Origin: JAAYKM01 sp964411235
GTDB taxonomy: Bacteria > Desulfobacterota > Syntrophia > Syntrophales > JAAYKM01
NCBI GenBank assembly: GCA_964411235.1
Contig: CAYPKE010000030.1
Coordinates: forward strand, 1 to 20,737
Direction of reading: 5' to 3'
Length of the DNA: 20,737 nt
The stretch's first letter is position 1, and each line of letters opens with the position of its first letter. Shown here one piece after another: positions 7,916 through 15,489 of this stretch. The translations under genes were made by a program, and so were the position numbers. Below the pieces are notes generated by a model. It ran no database searches and had not been told where the DNA came from. It saw only the letters and a program-made list of their open reading frames with translations.

Positions 7916-8909
7916 ATTCCCGTATATCCTCGCCTTTACCCTGTTTCTGGGCCTGCTGTTCTCTTTCACCAACGGTTCCCGTGACAGCGGAAACACCATG
8001 ACCGCTTTGGTATCGGAACGCATCGTCTCTCCACACAAAGCGGTTATTCTTTGTGCGTCCATGAATCTGCTGGGGGCCTTGTTGGGAATAGAAGTGGCCC
8101 TGACCATTGCCAAAGGCCTGGTTCAAATGGAGGTCATTTCCAACTGCCCGGCATTGGCTTTTTCCGCTTTGGTTGGTGCGGTTGCCTGTCATGTCATAAC
8201 CAGGTTTCTAAAACTCCCTACATCGTCGTTCCATGGCCTGATCGGCGGGATCTTTGGCGCAGCCGTCGCGTGCGGCGGCTGGGAGGCCCTGAATTATGAG
8301 GTAATTTGCCGGAAAGTCCTTTTGCCGATTCTTTTTACACCCCTGGGGGGATTTGCCGTAAGCTTCCTGCTGACGGCGCTGTTGGTAAGAATCTGCCTGC
8401 AAAATCATCCTCGTACCTGTGATCATTTTTTCTATAAGGCTCAGGTCTTTTCATCCGGGCTCATGGCACTCAGCCACGGTATGAATGATGCCCAGAAAGC
8501 GATGGGAATCATCGTTCTGGCCCTGTTTTCCCTGAACCAGGTTTCATTTGTGGAAGTGCCTTTCTGGGTTAGAATGGTCTGCGCTCTGGCGATGTTCATG
8601 GGAACCATCTACGGAGGCCTGAGGGTCATTCGCAGCGGGAGCTATCGGATATTTGAAATGCAGCCCCTGCAGGGGTTTGTGTCAACCCTGTCTTCGTCCG
8701 TTGTCACCTTTTTTTTCTCTCTTCTGGGGGTTCCGATCAGCACCACCCATGTTTTCGCATCGACGGTTGTCGGTGTCGGATCATCCCGGCGTCTTGCCGC
8801 CGCCAGAAGCGGTATCATGCGCAAGATCCTGATTGTGTGGTTTCTGACGATACCGGCTGCCGCACTGATGTCGGCCCTTGTTCTGCTTGCCATAAAGATG
8901 ATCCGATAA
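7908..8909 (+). CDS. pit: Inorganic phosphate transporter, Pit family
   Basis: This 333-residue inner-membrane permease has two inverted copies of the Pit repeat. The N-terminal signature is FTNGSRDSGNTM (near residues 20-31), with SSFHGLIGGIFGAA at the helical hairpin. The C-terminal copy has SHGMNDAQKAMGIIVLA (near 185-200) and GVPISTTHV (near 276-284). About nine to ten hydrophobic segments are visible. Family members import phosphate, often as a metal-phosphate complex, using the proton or sodium gradient. The FTNGSRDSGN motif departs from the common FTNGFHDTAN, so substrate preference could differ; sulfate permeases also exist in the wider family. Linkage to DUF47 favours phosphate. Confidence 0.88.
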   Translation: MSEFPYILAFTLFLGLLFSFTNGSRDSGNTMTALVSERIVSPHKAVILCASMNLLGALLGIEVALTIAKGLVQMEVISNCPALAFSALVGAVACHVITRFLKLPTSSFHGLIGGIFGAAVACGGWEALNYEVICRKVLLPILFTPLGGFAVSFLLTALLVRICLQNHPRTCDHFFYKAQVFSSGLMALSHGMNDAQKAMGIIVLALFSLNQVSFVEVPFWVRMVCALAMFMGTIYGGLRVIRSGSYRIFEMQPLQGFVSTLSSSVVTFFFSLLGVPISTTHVFASTVVGVGSSRRLAAARSGIMRKILIVWFLTIPAAALMSALVLLAIKMIR

Positions 8910-9081
8910 AAGACTGATTGTGTAAATAATCGCCTCGCCGTTACCTTCTTCCCGATAATTAAGGCTCCCGCCAAATCAAAGTGGAAAAAGGCCTTTTTAA
9001 ATCGTAATATGAAACCGCCTTGCATGCTTGCCTTAAATGCTGTCAGGCAAGTTATGACTTCGGCAGATTAATAGCTTAATT

Positions 9082-9152
9082 CCCGTCATTCCGTCGAAAT
9101 ACGGAATCCATGATGAATTTGAGTGGATGCCGGATTGATACCGGCCTGACGG
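9082..9152. repeat. REP-like 70-bp nested palindromic element
   Basis: The element is bounded by CCGTCA (9083-9088) and its inverted copy TGACGG (9147-9152). Inside are two hairpins: ATTCCGT/ACGGAAT (9088-9094, 9101-9107) and GCCGG/CCGGC (9129-9133, 9141-9145). The layout, with GTCATTCC at one end and a TGGATGCC...GGCCTGACGG half at the other, resembles dispersed palindromic units common between genes in deltaproteobacteria. It ends 13 bp before the ribosome site of the PEPCK-like gene. A further 7-bp stem-loop (9027-9033, 9045-9051) lies upstream. Only one copy is in this window, so repetition is inferred. Confidence 0.6.
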
Positions 9153-9165
9153 ATAGAGAATGAAT

Positions 9166-9172
9166 AAGGAGG
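9166..9172 (+). promoter_or_regulatory. Ribosome binding site that decides the PEPCK-like start
   Basis: AAGGAGG at 9166-9172 lies 5 nt before the ATG at 9178 and 2 nt before the ATG at 9175. It falls inside the coding frame if the upstream ATG at 9160 is used. This favours 9178 as the start. Confidence 0.7.
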
Positions 9173-9177
9173 CCATG

Positions 9178-10842
9178 ATGGCGACCATCAGAAAAATTCC
9201 GGGATCCCCCTGGCGGGCCATGATTGAGAGCGCCTTTTATGCGAATTCCGTGCGAAAGGTGTCGATGGCGGAACTGTACTATTACGCGACGAGGCAACCG
9301 GAAGTGTTCATGACTTCCGAACCCATGTACAAGCCCGAACACTTCGGCCTTCCTGCCGGCGCAAAGATTCCCGTTTCCAACGACGGCGGGATTTTCGGCC
9401 GTACGGCGCGCGCCCGAAGGTTGGTGCGAACTTTCGACAAGGCCGATCGGGATAAGTACATGAGCATTCTGGCGGAGGCAACTTATCAGCTTAACAAGAG
9501 GCCTTGCCTTTGGCTGGAGGGAATCATAGGTCTGCATCCGACCTTCATGGTGAAGGCGCACATCCTGAGTCCCGAAACGGATGCCAAGAACATGCTCGAT
9601 TGGGGACTCAATTTCTTTCCTTTCATGCCTCCCTGGTCGGAGCTTTATGAAACGTCGCGGATACTCAGCGAACCCGACATCATGATTATGGTCGATCCCG
9701 AATGGAAACACAAGGAGTTCAAAGAAGGTCTCGTCGTGATCGACGATATAGAAAACTGCATTGCCATTCTGGGTCTTCGTTATTTCGGTGAACGGAAAAA
9801 AGGAACCCTGACGATGGTCTGGAACATCGGTGTCCGGAACAACATGGTTGCCTGCCACGGTGGGATCAAGACCATCGGGGATAAGCCGCCCGTCGCCGTT
9901 TTCGGCTTGTCGGGGTCCGGCAAGTCCGCCATTACCAACAGTCATGACCATGCCGGCACCCTCGCGTGCGACGAACGGGTGACGGTGATTCATGATGATG
10001 CTTTTCTGATCGATCTGGAACACGATTTGAGTATCGCCCTGGAACCCTCCCTGTTCGACAAGACCGATGCACTGGCTTTCGGTGATCCCATTGTCCGATA
10101 TTTTTATTCGGCGCAGAATGTTGCCGTGACGGAAGTCTCGGAGGGCATCAAAAAGCTCGTCGGCCAGGATATTCGCAACGAAAACGGTCGCTGTCTCAAA
10201 TCGCGCGACATGTTCAATCATGCCGATTCCTGTCCAAAGCCGGGCATGGTGATCTGGTTGCAGAAAGATTCAAGCCTGCCCCCCGTGTGCAAGGTCGGCC
10301 AATATGCGCTGGCCGTCGGGATGGGGGCATCCCTCAGTACTATGCGTGCCAAGGGTGTGGAAAACGTCGATCCGAAAGAACTGGAAAAGCTGGTGATCGA
10401 ACCCTTCGCGAATCCCTTCCGCGTCCATCCGCTGGTTGTGGATTGCCAGCAGTTCAAAAAACTTTTCCAGTCGGGTTGCGACTGCTATATCCTGAACACC
10501 CACGCCTTCGGGCTTCCCGATCACTTGATCGACATTCCCAAGGAGCTTTCCCTGGCAATCGTGACGTCATTGTGCCGGGATGATATCGAATGGAAGGACT
10601 GGAAAATGTTCCAGGGTCTAAAAATACCCAGGAACGGGAACGAATTGTTCGGTGCTTCATATGACAGGCACTATAAGCCGACGAAAGACTCGAAATATTT
10701 GACCTATCTGCGTGACCGGATGCAGGATCGCATCACGTTCCTGTCCAATAAACGTGACCTCGAATACGATATGGAAAATACCTATATCGACCCCCTGGTT
10801 CAGGCGAGAACGGTGATTGACCGCATCCTCAACCCGATATGA
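9178..10842 (+). CDS. Divergent ATP-type PEP-carboxykinase-like protein
   Basis: This 554-residue protein (560 from the ATG at 9160) has the fold signature of ATP-dependent phosphoenolpyruvate carboxykinase, but is far from canonical enzymes. YFGERKKG (KK at 207-208) matches YAGEMKKG of E. coli Pck. His227 follows the second lysine by 19 residues, and the P-loop GLSGSGKS (243-250) starts 16 residues after that, both the spacings I recall from E. coli. VIHDD (DD at 273-274) fits the kinase-2 aspartates, with about 9 extra residues before it. The metal ligands and P-loop thus appear kept. Elsewhere it departs: the ERGITEP arginine segment reads EKLVIEP, and the late RISIKDT nucleotide segment is not preserved. 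I therefore do not assign the oxaloacetate/PEP reaction. A sigma-54 activator follows 98 nt downstream on the same strand. Alternatives are a PEPCK with altered substrate or a non-catalytic nucleotide sensor. Confidence 0.75.
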   Translation: MATIRKIPGSPWRAMIESAFYANSVRKVSMAELYYYATRQPEVFMTSEPMYKPEHFGLPAGAKIPVSNDGGIFGRTARARRLVRTFDKADRDKYMSILAEATYQLNKRPCLWLEGIIGLHPTFMVKAHILSPETDAKNMLDWGLNFFPFMPPWSELYETSRILSEPDIMIMVDPEWKHKEFKEGLVVIDDIENCIAILGLRYFGERKKGTLTMVWNIGVRNNMVACHGGIKTIGDKPPVAVFGLSGSGKSAITNSHDHAGTLACDERVTVIHDDAFLIDLEHDLSIALEPSLFDKTDALAFGDPIVRYFYSAQNVAVTEVSEGIKKLVGQDIRNENGRCLKSRDMFNHADSCPKPGMVIWLQKDSSLPPVCKVGQYALAVGMGASLSTMRAKGVENVDPKELEKLVIEPFANPFRVHPLVVDCQQFKKLFQSGCDCYILNTHAFGLPDHLIDIPKELSLAIVTSLCRDDIEWKDWKMFQGLKIPRNGNELFGASYDRHYKPTKDSKYLTYLRDRMQDRITFLSNKRDLEYDMENTYIDPLVQARTVIDRILNPI

Positions 10843-10940
10843 CGGGCAGGGCTGTCGACAATGCGCACGCCCTTTCGATTGCCCGGAGCCTGAAGACCTT
10901 TGCTATCTCAGGGATTCGTTAGTGCAAGTGAAGTGTGAAT

Positions 10941-12734
10941 ATGAAGAACATTCTCCAAAATATGCCCACTGCCTTGGTGGCAGTCGGAAAGGATCATAAA
11001 ATAATCCACTGGAACCGGGGAGCAGAATTGCTGACCGGTTTCAAAGCCGAGGAGATGATCGGAACAGGGCGGCAGTGGGAACCTTTTTACCGCCGAAAAC
11101 GCCCGATTCTGGCAGACCTGATCGTGGATCGCCGGACCGACGGAATCGCCCTGCTCTACAAGAACCAGAAATTGCTTCCCTCCAAAATATTCTCCGACGC
11201 CTGGGAGACAGTCGGGTATTTTTCTTCGGATGGCGGGACACCACGACTGCTGCACGCCATTGCGGGTCCCTTTTATGACGAGCGGGGCCGCATGGCGGGG
11301 GCTGTCGAGCTATTCCAGGACATGACACACCGGGTGTTGATCAATGAGCTGCTGGCCGAATCGGAAAGACAATATCGTCTTCTGTGTGAATATGTCGCGG
11401 ACGGTATGTGCCTTTTGATGGAGGGACGGTTTATTCTGGTCAATAACTCATTTCTCCGCATGTTCGGCTATGATAGGGAGGAAGATCTTCTGAATAAAAG
11501 CTTTCGTGACCTGGTCCAGGCATCTCACCAGAGCCGGATCGACGGGTTGGTTGACCTCCCGACGGCGGACAACAATTCGGAGGGAGATTTCCAGTGTCTT
11601 TGCCTCAAGAGGGATACCCTGAGCATCTGGGTGGACGCTCATTATACCTGGATACCATGGGAGGGAGGTATGGCGGTGATGGTCATGCTCCGTGACACAA
11701 CCGAGAACAAGCTAAAGGAAGCCTCACTGGAGCAGGAAAAGGAGCGCCTCAGCCTGGAAAATATCAAGCTCAAGGCTTCCATTCGCGAGCGTTATCGGTT
11801 CGGACGGCTGATCGGCAAAAGCTCGGCCATGCAGAAAGTTTATGAGCAGATTATCAGCGCTGCCGGTTCACGGGCCAATGTCATTATTTATGGCGAATCC
11901 GGAACGGGCAAGGAACTCGTGGCCAAGGAAATCCATGATATGAGCGAGCGCCGGGGAAACGAATTTGTAACCGTTCATTGCGGTGCCATCCCGGAGTCGC
12001 TTTTGGAAAGCGAGTTCTTCGGTCATCTGAAAGGGGCCTTTACCGGGGCTTACATCGATAAACACGGATATCTTGATCTGGCCAACAGGGGCACCCTTTT
12101 TCTGGATGAGGTGGGTGAGCTGGGCTTGAACATTCAGGTTAAGCTCTTGCGGGCCATCGAGGGCGGCGGATACACCCCGGTCGGAAGCAGCAAGGTCAAA
12201 CAATCGGATATCCGGATTATTGCCGCAACGAATCGCGATCTCATGGAACAGGTCAATCGCAAGGCGGTCCGCCCCGATTTTTTTTACCGGATTCATGTTT
12301 TGCCTGTTACGCTGCCGCCCCTGAGGGAACGCAAGGAAGACATCCCCCTTCTGGTCGAGCATTTCGTCGGTCTCTACAGAAAGGATGACGGACCGTTCCG
12401 CCTGCCGGAGAAGGTTATGGAGGCCTTTTATGGCTATGACTGGCCCGGTAACGTTCGGGAGCTGCAAAATGCTATTCAGCGTTATCTAACCGATAAGAAG
12501 ATGGATTTTCTGCTGCCCGGTGTTCAGGAGACGCCGTTTGCCGAGGCATCTTTCACCGCGGTGCGCGGTTATGAGCCACATAGTCTGGAATCGGCCCTGG
12601 CGGAATTCGAAAAGCAATTTATTTCGGAAACTCTTGCCCGACAGCAGTGGCGAAAAGGGAAGACAGCAGGGCTCCTCGGCGTTTCACGCAAGACCCTGTT
12701 TCGGAAAATGAAGCAGTATGGGTTAAATGAGTAG
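10941..12734 (+). CDS. Sigma-54-dependent transcriptional activator, PAS-PAS-AAA+-Fis
   Basis: This protein of about 597 residues is a bacterial enhancer-binding protein. Residues 5-130 and 143-260 look like two PAS sensor domains, followed by a short coiled coil (EASLEQEKERLSLENIKLKA). The AAA+ domain starts near 288 with Walker A GESGTGKE (about 318-325). The sigma-54 contact loop GAFTGA (about 365-370), Walker B TLFLDE and the arginine segment PLRERKEDI are also present. WPGNVRELQNAIQRY precedes a C-terminal Fis-type helix-turn-helix (RKGKTAGLLGVSRKTLFRKM). There is no receiver domain, so the trigger is probably a ligand or redox state read by PAS. I prefer the ATG at 10941; a GTG at 10935 adds two residues, and neither has a strong ribosome site. 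Palindromes just downstream are its likely binding sites. Confidence 0.93.
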   Translation: MKNILQNMPTALVAVGKDHKIIHWNRGAELLTGFKAEEMIGTGRQWEPFYRRKRPILADLIVDRRTDGIALLYKNQKLLPSKIFSDAWETVGYFSSDGGTPRLLHAIAGPFYDERGRMAGAVELFQDMTHRVLINELLAESERQYRLLCEYVADGMCLLMEGRFILVNNSFLRMFGYDREEDLLNKSFRDLVQASHQSRIDGLVDLPTADNNSEGDFQCLCLKRDTLSIWVDAHYTWIPWEGGMAVMVMLRDTTENKLKEASLEQEKERLSLENIKLKASIRERYRFGRLIGKSSAMQKVYEQIISAAGSRANVIIYGESGTGKELVAKEIHDMSERRGNEFVTVHCGAIPESLLESEFFGHLKGAFTGAYIDKHGYLDLANRGTLFLDEVGELGLNIQVKLLRAIEGGGYTPVGSSKVKQSDIRIIAATNRDLMEQVNRKAVRPDFFYRIHVLPVTLPPLRERKEDIPLLVEHFVGLYRKDDGPFRLPEKVMEAFYGYDWPGNVRELQNAIQRYLTDKKMDFLLPGVQETPFAEASFTAVRGYEPHSLESALAEFEKQFISETLARQQWRKGKTAGLLGVSRKTLFRKMKQYGLNE

Positions 12735-12742
12735 CATAAAGA

Positions 12743-12754
12743 GTCATATATGAC
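12743..12754. promoter_or_regulatory. Palindromic operator/enhancer site 1
   Basis: GTCATATATGAC is a perfect 12-bp palindrome 8 bp after the stop of the sigma-54 activator gene. The identical 12 bp recur at 12811-12822, with centres 68 bp apart. It is a likely upstream activating sequence for the Fis-type domain of that activator. Confidence 0.65.
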
Positions 12755-12805
12755 CCAATTCGCTAACCCCCCTGAATCCTTATTTTAATACCAGTATCCT
12801 CAAGT

Positions 12806-12827
12806 AATGTGTCATATATGACACATT
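12806..12827. promoter_or_regulatory. Palindromic operator/enhancer site 2 (22-bp perfect palindrome)
   Basis: The 12-bp core GTCATATATGAC at 12811-12822 is extended by five matching bases on each side (AATGT and ACATT), giving a perfect 22-bp palindrome. A further half-site, TATGAC, follows at 12829-12834. The centre is about 113 bp before the predicted transcription start of the response regulator gene, within the usual range of sigma-54 enhancers. Confidence 0.7.
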
Positions 12828-12903
12828 TATGACCACCATTTACCCGATTCCTTTTTGCTCCCGCGTTTGTTGAACTCGATTGATCTTTGCCACTTAGATG
12901 TGT

Positions 12904-12919
12904 TGGCATATATCTTGAT
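12904..12919 (+). promoter_or_regulatory. Candidate sigma-54 (-24/-12) promoter of the response regulator
   Basis: TGGCATATATCTTGAT places GG at 12905-12906 and GA at 12917-12918, with exactly 10 bp between. The -24 element fits; the -12 element has GA in place of the consensus GC, so the match is imperfect. Transcription would start near 12930, giving a leader of about 42 nt. A sigma-70 reading, TTGCCA then TATATC, is possible over the same bases. Nearby paired palindromes and the adjacent activator gene raise the likelihood of sigma-54 control. Confidence 0.5.
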
Positions 12920-12971
12920 CAAATATAGTAGATTCCAGATGGATTGAAATTTTGGATGCGCAGTTATTTTT

Positions 12972-13346
12972 ATGAAGATTCTTATTGTCGACGATGAATT
13001 GCCGTTTATTTGCCTCCTCAGAAGATATCTTGAGCTTTGGGGGCATGACTGTGTCACGGCGGATTCTGGATCAACGGCAATGGAGATTCTGCGGGGTGGG
13101 GTGTTCGACCTGGTGTTGCTGGATATCTTTCTTCCCGATGTGAAGGGTTATGACCTCATTCCTTCAATACGGAAGCATCTGCCGAACATTCACATCATTA
13201 CCATGACCGGATATAATACGCGCGAACTGGAGAGTATCGTAAGAAAGCAGGACGTCCTTTTTTACATGACCAAGCCTTTCGAGGCCGGTCAGTTGAAAGA
13301 GATCCTGGAGCACCTTTCCAAGAAGAAAATGGCCGCCGCTGTATAA
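12972..13346 (+). CDS. Single-domain response regulator (CheY-like receiver)
   Basis: This 124-residue protein is a receiver domain with no output domain. The acidic pocket is Asp7-Asp8 (IVDDE), the phosphoacceptor is Asp51 (LLDIFLPD), the switch threonine is Thr79 (TMTG), and the conserved lysine is Lys101 (TKPF). All catalytic residues are present, so it should accept a phosphoryl group. It probably acts by protein contact within a phosphorelay or on a motility, enzyme or kinase partner. No histidine kinase is encoded in the window. No Shine-Dalgarno sequence is visible before the ATG. The two palindromes and the -24/-12-like promoter upstream suggest control by the adjacent sigma-54 activator. 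Confidence 0.92.
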   Translation: MKILIVDDELPFICLLRRYLELWGHDCVTADSGSTAMEILRGGVFDLVLLDIFLPDVKGYDLIPSIRKHLPNIHIITMTGYNTRELESIVRKQDVLFYMTKPFEAGQLKEILEHLSKKKMAAAV

Positions 13347-13388
13347 GGACGGACAGCGATCATTCAAAACGGGTAAATAAAGGATTCT

Positions 13389-13466
13389 CCCCCATGCGAT
13401 CGGCATGATGGCGTGCCTGACGTTCCCCCCGGGCGCGGCGCGTTGATCATCCATCCTGCATGGGGG
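13389..13466. repeat. Structured repeat unit 1 of a tandem pair
   Basis: CCCCCATGC (13389-13397) and GCATGGGGG (13458-13466) form a perfect 9-bp closing stem. The interior contains TGATGG, GCC and the 18-bp block 13421-13438 (CGTTCCCCCCGGGCGCGG). The same block and a similar layout recur in unit 2, with near-identical spacing (23 against 24 nt before the block, 19 against 20 after). A small hairpin, CAGGTA-TTTT-TACCTG (13482-13497), separates the units. I do not recognise the family. Confidence 0.6.
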
Positions 13467-13508
13467 GGAACTTAATGATGGCAGGTATTTTTACCTGTTG
13501 TAGATATT

Positions 13509-13601
13509 CCCGTGCTTACAAAGGATCTGATGGGCCAAGCGTTCCCCCCGGGCGCGGTCATTTGGATTCCCGAGTATGCACGGGATAATTTTTTTCCCGT
13601 G
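13509..13601. repeat. Structured repeat unit 2 of a tandem pair
   Basis: CCCGTGC (13509-13515) pairs with GCACGGG (13578-13584), enclosing TGATGG, GCC and the 18-bp block 13540-13557 shared with unit 1. The closing stem differs in sequence from unit 1 but stays complementary. A third segment, CCCGTG (13596-13601), can compete for CACGGG (13579-13584), with a run of seven T in that loop. On the plus strand the region could therefore adopt two alternative stems. Confidence 0.6.
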
Positions 13602-13610
13602 ATGTATCTC

Positions 13611-14009
13611 CTATTGCGCTGCTTTATACCAGAGTGCGGCAATGATGCCGTAGAGGCAGTAAAGACAAATGATCCACATCGGCATCATGGCACCATAATC
13701 CATTCCGAACCACCCCTTGCCCATTCCGGGCAATACCCATAAAAGCATGACTCCTGAAGGGAGCAGACTGAACACGGATCCACGCAGGATGGGTTTGTTT
13801 TTCCAAAAGGGTAAGATTAGAGGCAGCATCCATAAACCGCTCCCAAATGCATACTCAAAAAGCCAGGGCGCTGTATAATCCGGTCTCAGGCTGATGCCAA
13901 GCAGGGCGGTGAACCCCACGTACGTCAATGCCCAAGTGGTCAGGCCGGCGATGACACCGCCTGCGGCGCCACCGGTAAATGCATAACTGAGTCTGCGTAT
14001 AATTTTCAT
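13611..14009 (-). CDS. Small four-helix membrane protein of unknown function
   Basis: This 132-residue protein has four hydrophobic segments, at about residues 10-38, 53-69, 78-94 and 104-128. Short polar links contain an RPDYTAPW segment and the charged link WKNKPILRG. I do not recognise the family. The start is supported by AAGGGGG about 9 nt before the ATG. Glycine-rich first-helix packing (GGAAGGVIAG) is typical of small integral membrane proteins. It is alone on its strand here: it converges on the response regulator gene across the structured repeats, and lpxB ends 319 bp upstream. Coding is likely because the frame is open, hydrophobic throughout and has a plausible ribosome site. Confidence 0.7.
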   Translation of the reverse strand: MKIIRRLSYAFTGGAAGGVIAGLTTWALTYVGFTALLGISLRPDYTAPWLFEYAFGSGLWMLPLILPFWKNKPILRGSVFSLLPSGVMLLWVLPGMGKGWFGMDYGAMMPMWIICLYCLYGIIAALWYKAAQ

Positions 14010-14328
14010 TTTGTTGTTCCCCCTTCGATCGTCAGAATCCGTTCAAAAGAGAATGGTCCTGCTCAGAAAAGGTCGCTTGCAGTCGCTTTCTGGGGCAAAC
14101 TGCCGGAAGGTTTTGGTTCTATAGCACAACTTTTTTGAAAAAGACTCTTTTTTTATGAGCTTGGCATCATCAGGACCTAAGCCCCGGAATCCAAAAATGT
14201 TGTATGCCATGGGAGACCCGGTCGGTAAATGGAAACGTTACGCTGAGACCCCTCCATGCCGCTTTTGGGGGGCATCGTCATTTCTGGCGATTGTATTTTG
14301 AAATTAAGGGGCCCAAGCAGAAGAAATG
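14010..14328. other. 319-bp intergenic region without a recognisable gene
   Basis: The stretch lies between the end of lpxB and the start of the small membrane protein, both on the minus strand. It should hold the lpxB terminator and the promoter of the membrane protein gene. A short inverted repeat ATGCC/GGCAT (14254-14275 area) lacks a T tract. A TATAGA-like -10 element exists near 14118-14125 on the minus strand, but without a good -35. I see no gene here. Confidence 0.35.
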
Positions 14329-15489
14329 TCAGCTTTCATTCAAAAGTGCCACGGCAAGTTCGGCCGTCCGTTGCGAGGCGCCCTTTTTACCCAGCTTAGC
14401 TCTGAGATCAGCCAATTCGCGCCGCATCGCATTGAACTTTGACTTGTCCAGCAGGATCGTTCTGATTTCGCCGGCAAGGCGTGACGCGGTAACATCTTCC
14501 TGGATCAACTCCGGGACGATCGTCTGGCCTGCAATGATATTGACAAGACCGATATGTTCCAGATGGATGATCCTTCTGCCAATCGCGGCCGTGAAGGGTG
14601 AAATTTTATAGACAATGACCATGGGGACTTCCAGCAGTGCGGTTTCCAGCGTGGCCGTTCCGGATGTAACCATGGCGGCGTCGGCGATGGCGATGGTGTC
14701 GTAAATCCTATTCGTAACAACTGTTACCGGGACAGTGTAATTCTGGCGAATCCGGTCCACCATCAGGGGATCGATCGTTTCAGCCAGTGGCAGGACGAAC
14801 TGCGCATCTGCGAAATCCCGGACAAGTAACGCAGCCGCTTCCAGCATAGTCGGCAAGAGCCCCTTGACTTCCTTTTCCCGGCTGCCGGGCAACAGGGCAA
14901 TGACAGGGTGTTTGTCCCGCAGTTTGAGTCTGGCCATGATCTCCGGACGCGTTGCACTGCATTTCACGACGTCAAGGAGGGGATGACCCACGAAAGTGAC
15001 GTCATAGCCCGCTTGTGCGTAGAACGCCTCTTCAAAAGGAAGGATAACCGCCATCCGGTCGACGATGCGGCGAATTTGACGTACCCGGCCTTTGCGCCAG
15101 GCCCATACCTGGGGGCTGATATAATAGAAAACCTTGACACCAAAGCGTTTTGCCGTCGCCGCGAGCCGCAGATTGAAGTCGGGATAGTCGATCAGGATGA
15201 TCAGCCGCGGCTTTTCCTTGAAGATTATTTTGCGGAGGCGAAAAAACACTTCAACAATAAAGCGGAGTTTCGACAGGACCTCCGTGATGCCCACAACGGC
15301 CATTTCGGATGATCGGGCCAGAAGACGTACCCCTTCCGCTTCCAGTCTTGCACCTCCGATACCGCAGAAAGAAAGCGACGGATCGAGGCGTTTCATTTCA
15401 CGGACGAGATTGGCGCCATGCAGATCACCCGATGCCTCTCCCGCGACGATCATGATTTTTTGATGTTTCTCCGGCTCAGGCACATTCAT
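14329..15489 (-). CDS. lpxB: Lipid-A-disaccharide synthase (LpxB)
   Basis: This GT19-family glycosyltransferase condenses UDP-diacyl-sugar with lipid X to give the lipid A disaccharide at the cytoplasmic face of the inner membrane. Family features are IMIVAGEASGDLHGANLV near the N-terminus, GIGGARLEAEGV, the membrane-associated FYYISPQVWAWRKGR segment, VGHPLLD, LLPGSREKEV and TSGTATLETAL. At about 386-390 residues it is full length. I prefer the ATG at 15489; a GTG at 15501 would add four residues. Either start overlaps the end of the aminotransferase gene, so the two are translationally coupled. It is the last gene of a three-gene operon whose first two genes probably make a modified sugar substrate. 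Confidence 0.96.
   Translation of the reverse strand: MNVPEPEKHQKIMIVAGEASGDLHGANLVREMKRLDPSLSFCGIGGARLEAEGVRLLARSSEMAVVGITEVLSKLRFIVEVFFRLRKIIFKEKPRLIILIDYPDFNLRLAATAKRFGVKVFYYISPQVWAWRKGRVRQIRRIVDRMAVILPFEEAFYAQAGYDVTFVGHPLLDVVKCSATRPEIMARLKLRDKHPVIALLPGSREKEVKGLLPTMLEAAALLVRDFADAQFVLPLAETIDPLMVDRIRQNYTVPVTVVTNRIYDTIAIADAAMVTSGTATLETALLEVPMVIVYKISPFTAAIGRRIIHLEHIGLVNIIAGQTIVPELIQEDVTASRLAGEIRTILLDKSKFNAMRRELADLRAKLGKKGASQRTAELAVALLNES

Noticed and set aside
8985..8998. AAAAAGGCCTTTTT after pit as a terminator
   Set aside because: It is a perfect palindrome with no loop and short GC pairing, so it is not a convincing terminator hairpin.
9076..10221. 381-codon minus-strand frame antisense to the PEPCK-like gene
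   Set aside because: The plus-strand frame has recognisable PEPCK motifs and a strong ribosome site. The antisense translation shows no family features.
13376..13601. Fluoride or cyclic-di-GMP riboswitch identity for the tandem repeat
   Set aside because: TGATGG is faintly like part of the fluoride motif, but the conserved 5' portion is missing, no matching gene follows, and cyclic-di-GMP aptamer landmarks are absent.
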